DNA from: Mesorhizobium loti
GTDB lineage: Bacteria; Pseudomonadota; Alphaproteobacteria; Rhizobiales; Rhizobiaceae
Assembly: GCF_001510895.1 (NCBI RefSeq)
Contig: NZ_LPWA01000013.1
Span: forward strand, 103,660 to 167,659
Direction: 5' to 3'
DNA length: 64,000 nt
Shown: positions 17,898 through 27,262 of the stretch, piece by piece
How the letters are laid out: each line of letters opens with the position of its first letter
How positions within the stretch are numbered: position 1 is the stretch's first letter
The notes under the pieces: generated by a model
The model's database searches: none
Told to the model about the DNA's origin: nothing
Seen by the model: only the letters and a program-made list of their open reading frames with translations
Made by a program: the position numbers and the translations under genes

Positions 17898-17911
17898 TTG
17901 GATCGATTCAA
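17898..17911. promoter_or_regulatory. LacI-type operator, copy 2
   Basis: TTGGATCGATTCAA, the exact reverse complement of the site at 17671-17684. It lies 44 bases upstream of the ATG at 17854 and so within the likely promoter of the small-gene pair. Confidence 0.7.
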
Positions 17912-17946
17912 ATCATATTCCCCGCACCACCGAAGTCAAGCGGAAA

Positions 17947-17961
17947 TTTGAATGATCCAAA
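17947..17961. promoter_or_regulatory. Variant LacI-type operator near the regulator gene
   Basis: TTTGAATGATCCAAA is the same sequence with one central base missing, 69 bases before the LacI gene. The altered half-site spacing may make it weaker or unused; it could mediate autoregulation. Confidence 0.45.
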
Positions 17962-18029
17962 AAAATGTTAGATGACCGGCAACCATTCCGCGGTCATGTT
18001 CGTGATGTGACCGGATTCGGAGGAACGAC

Positions 18030-19109
18030 ATGGCATCACCTATCGAAGGCCACGCACGACCCATCCGGCTGGCGGATATCGCCAAGGCGGCCGGCGTCTC
18101 GCATGGCACGGCCTCCAACGTCTTCAGTCGCCCGGAAATCGTGCGCGCCGAGGTGCGCGAAAGGGTCAAGGCGGTGGCGGAAGCGATGGGTTATGCCGGC
18201 CCCGATCCCAAGGGGCGTCTGCTGCGCGCCGGCAAGGTCAACGCCATTGGCGTCGGCACGACCGAGCCCCTCTCCTATTTCTTCGAGGATCCTTTTGCTC
18301 GCGTCATGATGGCCGGCATCTCCGAAGCCTGCGACGCGACCGGCGCCGGGATCGCCCTGGTGTCGGCCGCCAACCAGGAAAAACTCGCCTGGAACATCCA
18401 GAGCGCGCTCGTCGACGGCTTCATCCTGTTCTGCATCGAGGGCGGCTCGCGCCTCGTCGACCTGACGCGCGAGCGCAGGCTGCCCTTCGTCGCGCTGGAA
18501 CTCGGCTTCGAGGACGACACCGTATCGGCGATCGGCGTCGACAATGTCGCCGGCGCGCGGCTCGCCGCGCGCCACCTCGCCGAGCTTGGGCATCGCCGGT
18601 TTGCCGTGCTGTCGCTGGGCTTTGCCGACGACCGTACCGGCTTCGCCACGCCGGAGGTGGTTCGCACGGCAGTCTATACCGGAACGCGCGACCGGCTTGC
18701 CGGCTATTTCGAGGAGTTCTCGCGCTTCGGCGTCGATACGGCGAATATCCCGGTCTACGAGACCGAGAATGAAGAGAAGAGCACACGGGCCGGCCTCGAG
18801 GCGATCTTCGCTGGCGGCGAGCGGCCGACCGCCATCCTGGCGATGTCGGACAGGATGGCTCTGATCGCCATCGAATGGCTGACGGCGCGGGGCCTCAGGG
18901 TGCCGGAGGACGTTTCCATCGTGGGTTTCGACGGCGTGCCGGACGGCGCGCTCTGCGACCCGCCGCTGACCACGATCGCCCAGCCGATCACGGAGATCGG
19001 CAGGCGGGCTGCTCACATGATCCTCGACTTCGACGGTGCGGTGCGGCGCGAGACGATGGGCGTGGAGCTCGTCGTCAGGGCCTCGACCGGCCCTGCCCCG
19101 AAAGCTTGA
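18030..19109 (+). CDS. LacI-family transcriptional regulator
   Basis: 359 residues. The N-terminal helix-turn-helix and hinge are clear: IRLADIAKAAGVSHGTASNVF with the hinge near residue 60. A periplasmic-binding-like sensor domain follows (IGVDNVAGARLAARHLAELG, then TAILAMSDRMALIAIEWL and VSIVGFDGVPDGALCDPPLTT). GGAGGAA lies eight bases before the ATG. Two identical operator sequences and one variant lie in the 380 bases upstream, flanking two small genes transcribed the other way, so these are probable targets. Inducer unknown. Confidence 0.92.
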   Translation: MASPIEGHARPIRLADIAKAAGVSHGTASNVFSRPEIVRAEVRERVKAVAEAMGYAGPDPKGRLLRAGKVNAIGVGTTEPLSYFFEDPFARVMMAGISEACDATGAGIALVSAANQEKLAWNIQSALVDGFILFCIEGGSRLVDLTRERRLPFVALELGFEDDTVSAIGVDNVAGARLAARHLAELGHRRFAVLSLGFADDRTGFATPEVVRTAVYTGTRDRLAGYFEEFSRFGVDTANIPVYETENEEKSTRAGLEAIFAGGERPTAILAMSDRMALIAIEWLTARGLRVPEDVSIVGFDGVPDGALCDPPLTTIAQPITEIGRRAAHMILDFDGAVRRETMGVELVVRASTGPAPKA

Positions 19110-19118
19110 ACCATTCCA

Positions 19119-19151
19119 AGCAGTTCAGCGTCGGTAGATCGCTGAACTGCT
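19119..19151. terminator. Hairpin between convergent LacI and opgC-like genes
   Basis: AGCAGTTCAGCG and CGCTGAACTGCT form a perfect 12-pair stem around TCGGTAGAT. The stem and loop resemble the first part of the dispersed repeat at 13725, so this is probably a repeat recruited as terminator. Confidence 0.6.
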
Positions 19152-19166
19152 CTTCTTGGGTCGTCT

Positions 19167-20360
19167 TCAATACACGCCAACCCTCGCCGGCACCGGCTGA
19201 GCGCCGAACGCTGCGCGCGCGGGCTCCTCGCGCGCCGGCTTGGCGCGGGCCGGGCCGAGACCGGCGAGCCATTCGAGGTAGAGCGCCAGCGCGAACTGCA
19301 TGGCGATGCCGGCGGCGATCAGCAGCGTGTCATAGGCAAGGCCGCCCGGATTGATCAGCTTCAGCACCTGGGCCGCCATGGCGATCACCGTTCCGGCGAC
19401 GAACACCGGCAGTGAGCGCTTGCCGAGGATCGCCAGCGGATTGTCGGGCCTGGCACGGAAGAGGTTCGACACGGCCGGCAGGGCGACGATCAGGTAGCTG
19501 ACCGAAAGGATATGCAGCAATCGCGGCAGCGACAGGAAGGTCTTGTCGAAGCCGCCGATCACCACCGGCAGGTCGAACCAGGTGATCTGACCCCACAGCG
19601 GGCTGTGCACCCAGATCGCCGCGCCGACCACAAAGATGCCGGCGAAGCCCAGCAGCCACCGGTTTACGGGGATGGTGCCGCCGCGCTTGACGTGCAGCAT
19701 GGCGGCAAGGCCGATGTTGAACAGGAACTGCCAGGACAGCGGATTCAAGAACCAGAGACCCGGCTCGGGATAATTCGGCGGCGCGATCTGCCAGATGCCG
19801 GCGACCAGCCACAGCAGGCCGGACACGGTCAATGCCGCCACCGGCCTGTAGCTGACGAACAGAACGAAGGCTGGCGCCGCCAGAAGCAGCGCGGCGTAAA
19901 CCGGCAAGATGTTGTTGTAGCCGAGCTGATGGCCGAGCGTGACGATGCCAAGCAGCACCTCCGGCGTGTTCTTCATCAACGGCTCGATGTTGATCATCTT
20001 CAGCAGTTCCGGCCGGTGGGCAAATACCGCCGCGGCGCAGAACATGGCGATCACCGCCATGGTGATGACGATGTGGGTGACATAGAGCACGCCAGCGCGC
20101 CGCCACATCTTCAGGGTCGCCAGACGCCTGCCGCCCGCCTTGAACTTGCTGCCATAGGCAAGCGCCACCGAGATGCCGGAGATCAGCACGAAAGCCTCGG
20201 CCGCATCGGAGAAGCCGAGATTCTTGTAGGTCAGGTTTTCGAAGACGGTGCCAGGCACATGGTCGACGAAAATGGTGAGCAAGGCGAGCGCGCGCAGCAC
20301 ATCGATACGCGTGTCGCGATCTTTGATACGCGTATCGCGCTGAGAAACGGGGATGGTCAT
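19167..20360 (-). CDS. OpgC-domain membrane acyltransferase
   Basis: 397 residues with about ten membrane segments. OpgC proteins succinylate periplasmic cyclic or linear beta-glucans, which matter for osmotic adaptation and symbiosis in rhizobia. Features: RDTRIDVLRALALLTIFVDHVPG at the start, where Arg-Asp and His lie at the acyltransferase site, then FSDAAEAFVLISGISVALAYG. The ATG at 20360 is used; a TTG at 20366 is nearly as good because GAGG precedes both. The N-terminus contains a short duplication (RDTRIKDRDTRID). The proline- and alanine-rich C-terminus is atypical. Confidence 0.85.
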   Translation of the reverse strand: MTIPVSQRDTRIKDRDTRIDVLRALALLTIFVDHVPGTVFENLTYKNLGFSDAAEAFVLISGISVALAYGSKFKAGGRRLATLKMWRRAGVLYVTHIVITMAVIAMFCAAAVFAHRPELLKMINIEPLMKNTPEVLLGIVTLGHQLGYNNILPVYAALLLAAPAFVLFVSYRPVAALTVSGLLWLVAGIWQIAPPNYPEPGLWFLNPLSWQFLFNIGLAAMLHVKRGGTIPVNRWLLGFAGIFVVGAAIWVHSPLWGQITWFDLPVVIGGFDKTFLSLPRLLHILSVSYLIVALPAVSNLFRARPDNPLAILGKRSLPVFVAGTVIAMAAQVLKLINPGGLAYDTLLIAAGIAMQFALALYLEWLAGLGPARAKPAREEPARAAFGAQPVPARVGVY

Positions 20361-20561
20361 CGACAAAAGGCCTCAGAGCTGGTGTTCATGTCCAGCAATG
20401 CGACCCCCGACGCACCGCTTCGATTCCTCCCGTCGGGAGTGTATCGGCGCAGAAACGGTCTGAAATGCGCCCGGTTCAATCAACTTTCGCGGAGCTTGAA
20501 AACATTCCGTTTTGAAGCCGGCAAATCAGCGAAATCACCGTAAAATCAAAAGGATATGATC

Positions 20562-21257
20562 ATGTCCGAACATGACAATAAAAACAGTGTGCTGCGGCAT
20601 GATCTGCCTTTCTCCTATCGGTTGATCCTACCGGCAAATGCGAGCGGCGAATGCCTTTTCGTGCTGCATGGATCAGGGGTGGACGAAACGACGCTGGCGC
20701 CGCTGGCGAGGCAGATCGCGCCGCGCGCGGCGCTTGTCGCGGCGCGTGGCCGCATCCGCCAGGAGGACGGTTTCCGCTGGTTCGAGCGAATCACGCCGAC
20801 CAGTTTCGAGCAGTCGAGCATCCACATGGAGACGGCCGCCTTCGCTCAATTCGCAACCGAAACCGCGCGGCGCCACGGCCTCGACCTGTCGCGCGCAACC
20901 TTCCTCGGCTATTCGAACGGCGCCAATCTGGTTTCCACGCTCATGCTGCTTCATCCCGGGCTGGTGAGGCAGGCGGCATTGCTCAGGGCGATGCCGGTGC
21001 TCGACGACACGCCGGCGACCAACCTCGCCGGAACACGGGTGCTGATCGTCGCCGGCGCGGCCGACCAGACCTACGGCCCCTTCGCGCCGGCCCTGGTGAC
21101 GCTGCTGAGTGCGCGCGGCGCCGAGGTCGATGCGCGCATCGTCGCTGCGGGCCACGAGTTCGGCGATGCGGACGCCGCGATCGCCAGGCATTGGCTGCTG
21201 AAGCTAACCCGGTCGCCTGACGCGCCAGAGCCTCGGCCAGGCACGAGTTCAAGGTAA
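20562..21257 (+). CDS. Alpha/beta hydrolase, phospholipase/carboxylesterase type
   Basis: 231 residues. The nucleophile elbow is GYSNGAN (G-x-S-x-G) with the oxyanion region FVLHGSGVDETT; the Asp lies in VAGAADQTYGPF and the His in VAAGHEFGDAD. No signal peptide. AAAAGGAT precedes ATG codons at 20556 and 20562; spacing favours 20562. The family includes esterases acting on small acyl esters. Substrate unknown. Confidence 0.85.
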   Translation: MSEHDNKNSVLRHDLPFSYRLILPANASGECLFVLHGSGVDETTLAPLARQIAPRAALVAARGRIRQEDGFRWFERITPTSFEQSSIHMETAAFAQFATETARRHGLDLSRATFLGYSNGANLVSTLMLLHPGLVRQAALLRAMPVLDDTPATNLAGTRVLIVAGAADQTYGPFAPALVTLLSARGAEVDARIVAAGHEFGDADAAIARHWLLKLTRSPDAPEPRPGTSSR

Positions 21258-21351
21258 CGCATTTCACAGCCTGAAGCGGCATGCCGCTCCATTGTCATAT
21301 CTCTGTCACACACTGTATATCGAGATACTGTTCACCGTGGGGGAGGTCTCA

Positions 21352-22431
21352 ATGGCCGACAAGAACAGCATGACTCTGCTCGACGACACTTCGCAATTGC
21401 CGGTGATCGCGGCCAATCCAGGCGAGATCGCCAGGATTGAAGGCGGCATCGACATTGGCGACCGCGCCGCGATTTCGGTCTTCGGCGATCGCGCCCAGCA
21501 GGCGGTCAGCGACTACGCCGACAAGATCCTCTCGCAGATCCGCAACCGCGACCTCGGCGACACCGGCACGCTGCTCACCGACATAATCATGAAGGCCAAG
21601 AACCTCGATCCAGCCTCACTGAAGGAGGAAGGGTTCCTGAGCAACCTGTTCTCTTCCTTCAAGGCGCGGCTCGAGCGTTTCAAGGAAAAATACGAGGATG
21701 TCGCCGGCCAGATCGACCGCATCGGGCTGGAGCTCGACCGCCACAAAGATACGCTGCGGCGCGACATCGCCGTACTCGACGACCTGCACGAGCAGACCAA
21801 GGACTCCATCCTCAAGCTCGATGCCTATGTTCAGGCCGGCAAGAAATTCGTCGACGACTACCGGGCCGGCGGATTGCCGAAACTGAAAGCCGCGGCCGAA
21901 GCCAAGGGCGGCGATGCGGGCGGCACACTCGAAGCGCAGACCTACCAGGACGCGGTGCAGGCGCTCGACCGGCTGGAGAAACGCATCTTCTATCTGGTGC
22001 AGGCGCGCCAGCTCGGCATCCAGCAGTTGCCGCAGATCCGCATCGTCCAGGCCGGCGACGAGACCTTGATCGAGAACCTGCAGGCGACATCGGCGCTGAC
22101 GGTGCCCGCCTGGAAGCAGAAGATGGTCATCCTGCTCGGCCTCACCAACCAGAAGTCGGCGCTCGAATTGCAGAAGACGGTGACCGACGCCACCAACGAG
22201 ATGATCCGCCAGACCTCCAAGATGATGAAGGATCAGGCCATCTCCATCGAGGAGCAGGCGCAGCGCGGCATTGTCGATGTCGAGACGCTGGCTGAGGCCA
22301 ATCGCGATCTCATCGATACAGTGCAAGGCGTGCTCAAGGTCCAGCAGGAAGGCCGCCAGAAGCGGGCCGCGGCCGAGAAGCAGATGGACCAGATGACCGC
22401 CGATCTCAAGAAAGCGCTCACCCAGGGCTGA
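21352..22431 (+). CDS. TelA/KlaA family (toxic anion resistance) protein
   Basis: 359 residues, mostly helical and coiled-coil, soluble. The family includes TelA/KlaA from tellurite-resistance plasmids and YaaN of Bacillus. Signatures: FGDRAQQAVSDYADKIL, the segment FKARLERFKEKYEDVAGQID, and the conserved C-terminal NEMIRQTSKMMKDQ. GGGGGAGG precedes the ATG at 21352 by about seven bases. It is the first gene of a four-gene operon with gaps of ten bases or fewer. In Bacillus the homologue yaaN is next to xpaC, and an XpaC-like gene is third here, so that pairing is conserved. Confidence 0.9.
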   Translation: MADKNSMTLLDDTSQLPVIAANPGEIARIEGGIDIGDRAAISVFGDRAQQAVSDYADKILSQIRNRDLGDTGTLLTDIIMKAKNLDPASLKEEGFLSNLFSSFKARLERFKEKYEDVAGQIDRIGLELDRHKDTLRRDIAVLDDLHEQTKDSILKLDAYVQAGKKFVDDYRAGGLPKLKAAAEAKGGDAGGTLEAQTYQDAVQALDRLEKRIFYLVQARQLGIQQLPQIRIVQAGDETLIENLQATSALTVPAWKQKMVILLGLTNQKSALELQKTVTDATNEMIRQTSKMMKDQAISIEEQAQRGIVDVETLAEANRDLIDTVQGVLKVQQEGRQKRAAAEKQMDQMTADLKKALTQG

Positions 22432-22441
22432 CGAAAATCCG

Positions 22442-24011
22442 ATGTCGAAATCGCTGACGTCCGTTCTGGTCCTGGCGGTCTCGCTGCTGCTGGCTGCCTG
22501 CAATTCGAGCGACGTCAAATTCTCGATCGTATCCGGCTCCGAAAACACGGTGCTGGAGCCGATCGTGCAGGAATTCTGCGCCAAGCAGGGCGCGACCTGC
22601 ACCATATCCTACCAGGGATCGCTCGACATCGGGCTCGGGCTGCAGAAGCCCGGCGGGCTCGACCAGGACGCGGTGTGGCCGGCCTCGAGCGTCTGGGTCG
22701 ACCTATTCGATTCCAGCCGTAAGGTGCGCAACCTCACATCGATCGCGCAGATGCCGGTCATCCTCGGCGTCCGTAAATCCAAGGCCGCGGAGCTCGGCTG
22801 GATCGGCAAGGACGTGTTCATGAAGGACATCCTTGCCGCGGTGAAGGACGGCAAGCTCAAATTTCTGATGACGTCGGCGACGCAGTCCAACTCCGGCGCC
22901 AGCGCCTATCTCGCCATGCTCTCCAGCGCGCTCGGCGGCAAGGAAGTGATCCAGCCAGGCGATCTCAACAGCGCGTCCGTGCACGACACGGTCAGCGCCC
23001 TACTGCAAGGCGTCGAACGTTCTTCCGGTTCTTCGGGCTGGCTGGCGGACCTCTATGTCGATACCGCGCGCAAGGGCACGCTCTATGACGCAATGTGGAA
23101 CTATGAGGCGACACTGAAGGAGACCAACGACAAGCTGAAGCAGATGGGCGACGAGCCGCTTTATGCGATCTACCCGGCCGATGGTGTGGCGGTCGGCGAT
23201 TCCCCGCTCGGCTTCATCGACCACGGGCGCGGCCCCGACGTCGAAAAATTCTTCACCGACCTGCTTGCCTATCTGCAGTCGGACGCGGTGCGCAAGCGCA
23301 TCGCCGGCACCGGCCGGCGGTTGCCGCTCGGCGGCGCGGCAGTCCAGGCGACGGCCGAGCCCGACTGGAATTTCGATCCCGGCAAACTGGTGACGTCGAT
23401 CCGCATGCCGGAGCCGGCGGTGATCCGCACGGCGCTCAACCTCTACCAGGAGGCGCTGCGCAAGCCGTCGCTGACTGCACTCTGCTTCGATTTCTCGGGT
23501 TCGATGGAGAACGAGGGCGAGACACAATTGCAGCAAGCCGCGCAGTTCCTGTTCACGCCTGAAAAGGCGAGCGAGGTGCTGGTCCAGTGGACGCCGTCCG
23601 ACCACATCTTCGTGCTGCCCTTCGACAGCACGGTGCGCAACATTTTCGACGCGACAGGCGACCCGGCGGGCCAAGGCCAGCTGCTCAGCGCGGTCGCCGA
23701 ACAGCATGCCGGCGGCGGCACCGACATGTATGCCTGCGCCGAGCAGGCGCTGCAAAAATCCTGGCGACCGCCGACCTGCCGAAATATCTGCCGGCCATCG
23801 TCATCATGACGGATGGCCGCACCGACGGCAGCGCCGAGCCGTTCCTGGCGCAATGGCGCCAGGCCCCTATGCGCGTCCCGGTGTTCGGCATCACCTTCGG
23901 CGACGCCGACAAGAGCCAGCTCGACAGCCTGGCCAAGGCGACCTCGGCGCGCGTCTTCGACGCAGCGGCGACCTCGCCGGTGCCTTCCGCGCGGCGCGCG
24001 GCTATAACTAA
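22442..24011 (+). CDS. Lipoprotein with solute-binding and von Willebrand A domains, two frameshifts
   Basis: Reconstructed length about 523 residues. Residues 1-20 are a lipoprotein signal with lipobox LLAAC (Cys20). Residues 25-310 look like a type-2 periplasmic binding protein (QSNSGASAYLAML, VWVDLFDSSRKV, DEPLYAIYPADGVAVGDSPL). The VWA domain starts near 340; its metal site is D350-F-S-G-S, with the Thr in HAGGGTDMY and the Asp in IVIMTDGRTDGS. The frame breaks near 23755, where CAAAAATCC needs one more A, and near 23963, where DA is followed by SGDLAGAFRAARGYN only after one added base. Both domains are otherwise intact. It starts ten bases after telA. Confidence 0.85.
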
Positions 24012-24019
24012 GGCTGACG

Positions 24020-24636
24020 ATGCGCGGCTTGTTCGGCAATGACTGGAACTGGATCGTGGCGGGCCTCATATCGGCCGCGCTGCTGATCGGCCTCAGCACA
24101 CTTACCCATTTCCCCTTCCTGGTCTCGGCGGCGATCTCGGTGCTGGTCTTTGCCGGACTGGTCTTCGTGCTGGCGCCGCACCAGCTGTTCGAAGGCCTCG
24201 ATCTCGGCTCGATCGGCGGCGGCCAGGTGGCGTTCGCACGCGAATTGCTGTCGCAGTCGCAGCCGGCCGCCGAGAGGCTGGCGGCGGCGGCCAGTTCGAT
24301 CGCCGACAAGGACATCAAGGCCAAGGTGAAGAACCTCTCCGACATCGCCGCCGATGTCATCGCGAGAGTCGAGGCCAAGCCGGCAAGCGCCGCCTCGGTA
24401 CGGCGTTTCCTAACCTATTACGTGCCGCAAGCGGCGGAAGTCGCGGAAGGCTATGCGACGCTTGCGACCGGCGGGCGCCCAACCGGCAACGGCTTGCCGA
24501 TGTCGGCGCAGTGATCACCAAGCTGCAGGACGCTTTCGTGCATTATGCCGACAGCCTGGCGGACTCCGAGCTCGGCACGCTCGACGTCGATTTGCGACTC
24601 ATTCAGGAGTCGCTGAAAGAGGATATCGGTCGCTGA
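24020..24636 (+). CDS. XpaC-like membrane protein, with a frameshift
   Basis: About 205 residues after repair. Two hydrophobic segments at 12-60 are followed by a helical soluble part with SVRRFLTYYVPQAAEVAEGYATL, which resembles the conserved core of XpaC (5-bromo-4-chloroindolyl phosphate hydrolysis) proteins. The frame must shift near 24466; after one added base it continues ...RRAPNRQRLADVGAVITKLQ and ends ESLKEDIGR at 24636. Taken literally the gene would stop at 24514. The repaired stop overlaps the next start (TGATG), which supports the reconstruction. Confidence 0.75.
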
Positions 24637-25742
24637 TGGCCCTTTCACGCCGCGCTTTCGGAATGGGATTGCTGGCCGCCGCCGCGGCAGGCACTGGCGG
24701 CTACCTGACGCTGAAGGATCGGCCGGAGTTCCGCGGCTATCTGGGCAACCGGGCGCATCTGTTCGGCTTCATCGGCGGCGAGAAGCAGGCTTTTCTCGCC
24801 GATCCCGATGTCGCGCATGCGCTGGGCGGCTACGGGCTGGAGCTCGACGCCCGCGTCGCCGGCTCCGTCGAGATGGTGCGCGAGCCCGCCTTGCTCACCC
24901 AGAAGCCGCAGTTCCTGTGGCCGTCCTCCTCGATCATGGTCGACCTCGCGCGCAAGAGCGGAGTGGCGATCCGCAACGACCAGGTCGTGCTCAACTCGCC
25001 GATCGTGGTTTACACTTGGGGGCCGGTGGTCGAGGGGCTGAAGAAAAGTGGTCTGGTCACAGTCTCCGCCAAGGGCGGCTACAACCAGCTCGACCTCAAA
25101 GCGCTGCTCGATGCCGTTCTTGCCGGCAAGAACTGGTCGGATCTCGGCATTTCGGAGCTTTACGGCCGCGCCCGGATCGTGTCCACCGATCCAAACCGCT
25201 CCAACTCCGGCTTCATGTTCGCTGGCCTGGTGCTCAGCCTGATGAGCGGCGACGTGGCGACGCAGGAACTGCTTGCCCAGCATGGCGAGCAGGCAAAGTC
25301 GATCTTCCGCAGCATGGGACTGAAATCATCTTCGTCCGGCAAGCTGTTCGACCAGTATATCGCCGGCGGTCTCGGCGCCGAACCCATGGCGGTGGGCTAT
25401 GAGAACCAACTGGTGGAATGGGCGCTCGCCGACCCTGCGCGCTGGCAGCGCGTGCAGGCCGGCGCCGGCGCCAAGCCGGAGATCCTCTATCCGCGCCCGA
25501 CCGTCTATTCGGCGCATCCGCTGATCGTCATCGACCCGACGGTCGACCCGCTGCTCGAAGCGCTGACCAGCCCGAAGCTGCAGGAACTCGCCTGGTCGAA
25601 GCATGGTTTCAGAGGACCGCTTGGCACCGTCGCCGCAGGCAGCGACACGATCGCCGGCGTGCGGCCGGCGGAGATCGAGGCGGTATTGCCGATGCCTTCG
25701 GCCGATGTGATGCTGGCTCTACTGTCACAGCTGGAAGTCTAG
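24636..25742 (+). CDS. Extracytoplasmic substrate-binding-like protein
   Basis: 368 residues. The N-terminus SRRAFGMGLLAAAAAGTGG is a twin-arginine-like signal or anchor. The body is a type-2 periplasmic binding fold related to the first domain of the VWA lipoprotein two genes upstream: compare RSNSGFMFAGLVLSLMSG with QSNSGASAYLAMLSSALGG, and LWPSSSIMVDL with VWPASSVWVDL. No ABC permease or ATPase is in the operon, so it probably senses or presents a ligand rather than feeding a transporter. ATG at 24636 overlaps the previous stop. Confidence 0.8.
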   Translation: MALSRRAFGMGLLAAAAAGTGGYLTLKDRPEFRGYLGNRAHLFGFIGGEKQAFLADPDVAHALGGYGLELDARVAGSVEMVREPALLTQKPQFLWPSSSIMVDLARKSGVAIRNDQVVLNSPIVVYTWGPVVEGLKKSGLVTVSAKGGYNQLDLKALLDAVLAGKNWSDLGISELYGRARIVSTDPNRSNSGFMFAGLVLSLMSGDVATQELLAQHGEQAKSIFRSMGLKSSSSGKLFDQYIAGGLGAEPMAVGYENQLVEWALADPARWQRVQAGAGAKPEILYPRPTVYSAHPLIVIDPTVDPLLEALTSPKLQELAWSKHGFRGPLGTVAAGSDTIAGVRPAEIEAVLPMPSADVMLALLSQLEV

Positions 25743-25841
25743 AGCGTTTCACCGTTTCGCGGAAACGGCGAACCGCTCTATCTCCTTGTTTGACGCAATT
25801 CCGGACGGAAAACCGCTCACACTTTTCCTGGAATTGCTCTA
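25741..25841. repeat. Dispersed two-part palindromic repeat, copy 2
   Basis: Same organisation as 13725-13823: AGAGCGTTTCACCG... CGAACCGCTCT stem, then GCAATTCC (25795-25802) and GGAATTGC (25830-25837) around CGGACGGAAAACCGCTCACA. It lies between convergent genes and may act as a terminator. Confidence 0.75.
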
Positions 25842-25873
25842 GGCGGCGCTTCGATAGCCCGAACCAGGGACGT

Positions 25874-27262
25874 TCACCCCTGCCCCATCCTGTTCCAGGC
25901 GTCCAGCCCGGCGATCTTGTAGGCTTCGGCGAGCGTCGGGTAGTTGAAGGTGTTGTTGACGAAGAAGTCGACCGTGCCGCCGAGATTGATCACGGCCTGG
26001 CCGATATGGATGAGCTCGGTGGCGCCCTCGCCGACAATATGGGCGCCGAGCAGGCGGCGCGTCTCAACCGAGAACAAAAGCTTCAGGAAACCTGAGTTGA
26101 CGCCCATGATGTGACCGCGTGAAGTTTCGCGGAAGCGAGCGACGCCGACCTCATAGGCGATCCCGCTCTCTCGGACCTGCTCCTCCGACTGGCCGACGGT
26201 GGAGATTTCCGGCACGGCGTAGATGCCATAGGGGAAGGTTTCCGGCGGCGGCGGCAGCGACACGCCAAAGGCATGGCAGGCGGCCACCCTGCCCTGCTCC
26301 ATCGAGGTCGAGGCCAGGCTCGGGAAGCCGATGACGTCGCCGGTGGCATAGATGTTGGGCACGCTGGTCTGGAACGTCTGCGGATCGACCTTGATGCGGC
26401 CGCGGCTGTCGGCCTCGATACCGACCACGTCGAGGCCGAGGCTGCCGAGATTGCCGCTGCGACCGGCGGCATAAAGCACTATCTCGGAGCGGATGGTGCG
26501 GCCGTCGGCAAGCGTCACTTCGGCATAGTCGGGCTTCGAGGCGACTTCCTTGACCGTGCTGCCGAGACGGATGGTCATGCCGCGATCGCGCATCTGGTGG
26601 ATGAAGTCGTCGACGATCTCGCGGTCGATGAAATCGAGGATGGTGTTGCGCGGCTCGACCAGCGTCACCGGTACGTCGAGTGCTGAGAAGATGGTCGCAT
26701 ATTCGACGCCGATGACGCCGGCGCCAATGACGGTCAGCGTGCGCGGCAACCGACCGAGCTCCAGCATCTCGTCGCTGTCGAAGATGCGCGTCTTGTCGAA
26801 TGGCACGTCGCGCGGCCGGTGAGGCCGGGTGCCAACGGCGATCAGCGCATTGGCGAAACCGACCTCGCTGTAGTCGCCATTGTCGGTCGTCAGGCTGACC
26901 TTGTTGGAATCAAGGAATTTGGCCGTGGCGCGCACGCTTTTGACCGCGTTGCGCATGAATTGATGCTGCAGCACCTCGACCTCATGGTCGAGCGTCTTGT
27001 GCAGACGCTCGACCAGGTCGGCGACCGAGATGTCCTGCTTGACCCGGTAGCCGCGCCCATAGAAGCCGCGCTCACGCCAGCCCGAGAGATTGAGTACCGT
27101 CTCGCGTAGCGTCTTGGACGGAATGGTGCCGGTGTGCACGGAGACGCCGCCGAGACGCCGCCCCCTATCGACCACCAGCACGGATTTGCCAAGCTTGGCC
27201 GACTGCACCGCGGCGCGGCGCCCGGAAGGGCCGCTGCCGATGACAAGCATGTCGTAATCCAT
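25874..27262 (-). CDS. sthA: Soluble NAD(P)+ transhydrogenase
   Basis: 462 residues. Flavoprotein of the pyridine nucleotide-disulfide oxidoreductase family that balances NADPH and NADH in the cytoplasm. FAD-binding GSGPSGRRAAVQSAKLG at the N-terminus, NAD-binding IGAGVIGVEYATIFSAL in the middle, dimerisation domain at the end. The redox cysteine pair of lipoamide dehydrogenases is missing: the segment reads GGVSVHTGTIPSKTLRE, as in SthA. The start at 27262 (MDYDMLVIGSGPSG) has GGGGATGGGG upstream; starts at 27319 and 27349 have no family support. Confidence 0.93.
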   Translation of the reverse strand: MDYDMLVIGSGPSGRRAAVQSAKLGKSVLVVDRGRRLGGVSVHTGTIPSKTLRETVLNLSGWRERGFYGRGYRVKQDISVADLVERLHKTLDHEVEVLQHQFMRNAVKSVRATAKFLDSNKVSLTTDNGDYSEVGFANALIAVGTRPHRPRDVPFDKTRIFDSDEMLELGRLPRTLTVIGAGVIGVEYATIFSALDVPVTLVEPRNTILDFIDREIVDDFIHQMRDRGMTIRLGSTVKEVASKPDYAEVTLADGRTIRSEIVLYAAGRSGNLGSLGLDVVGIEADSRGRIKVDPQTFQTSVPNIYATGDVIGFPSLASTSMEQGRVAACHAFGVSLPPPPETFPYGIYAVPEISTVGQSEEQVRESGIAYEVGVARFRETSRGHIMGVNSGFLKLLFSVETRRLLGAHIVGEGATELIHIGQAVINLGGTVDFFVNNTFNYPTLAEAYKIAGLDAWNRMGQG

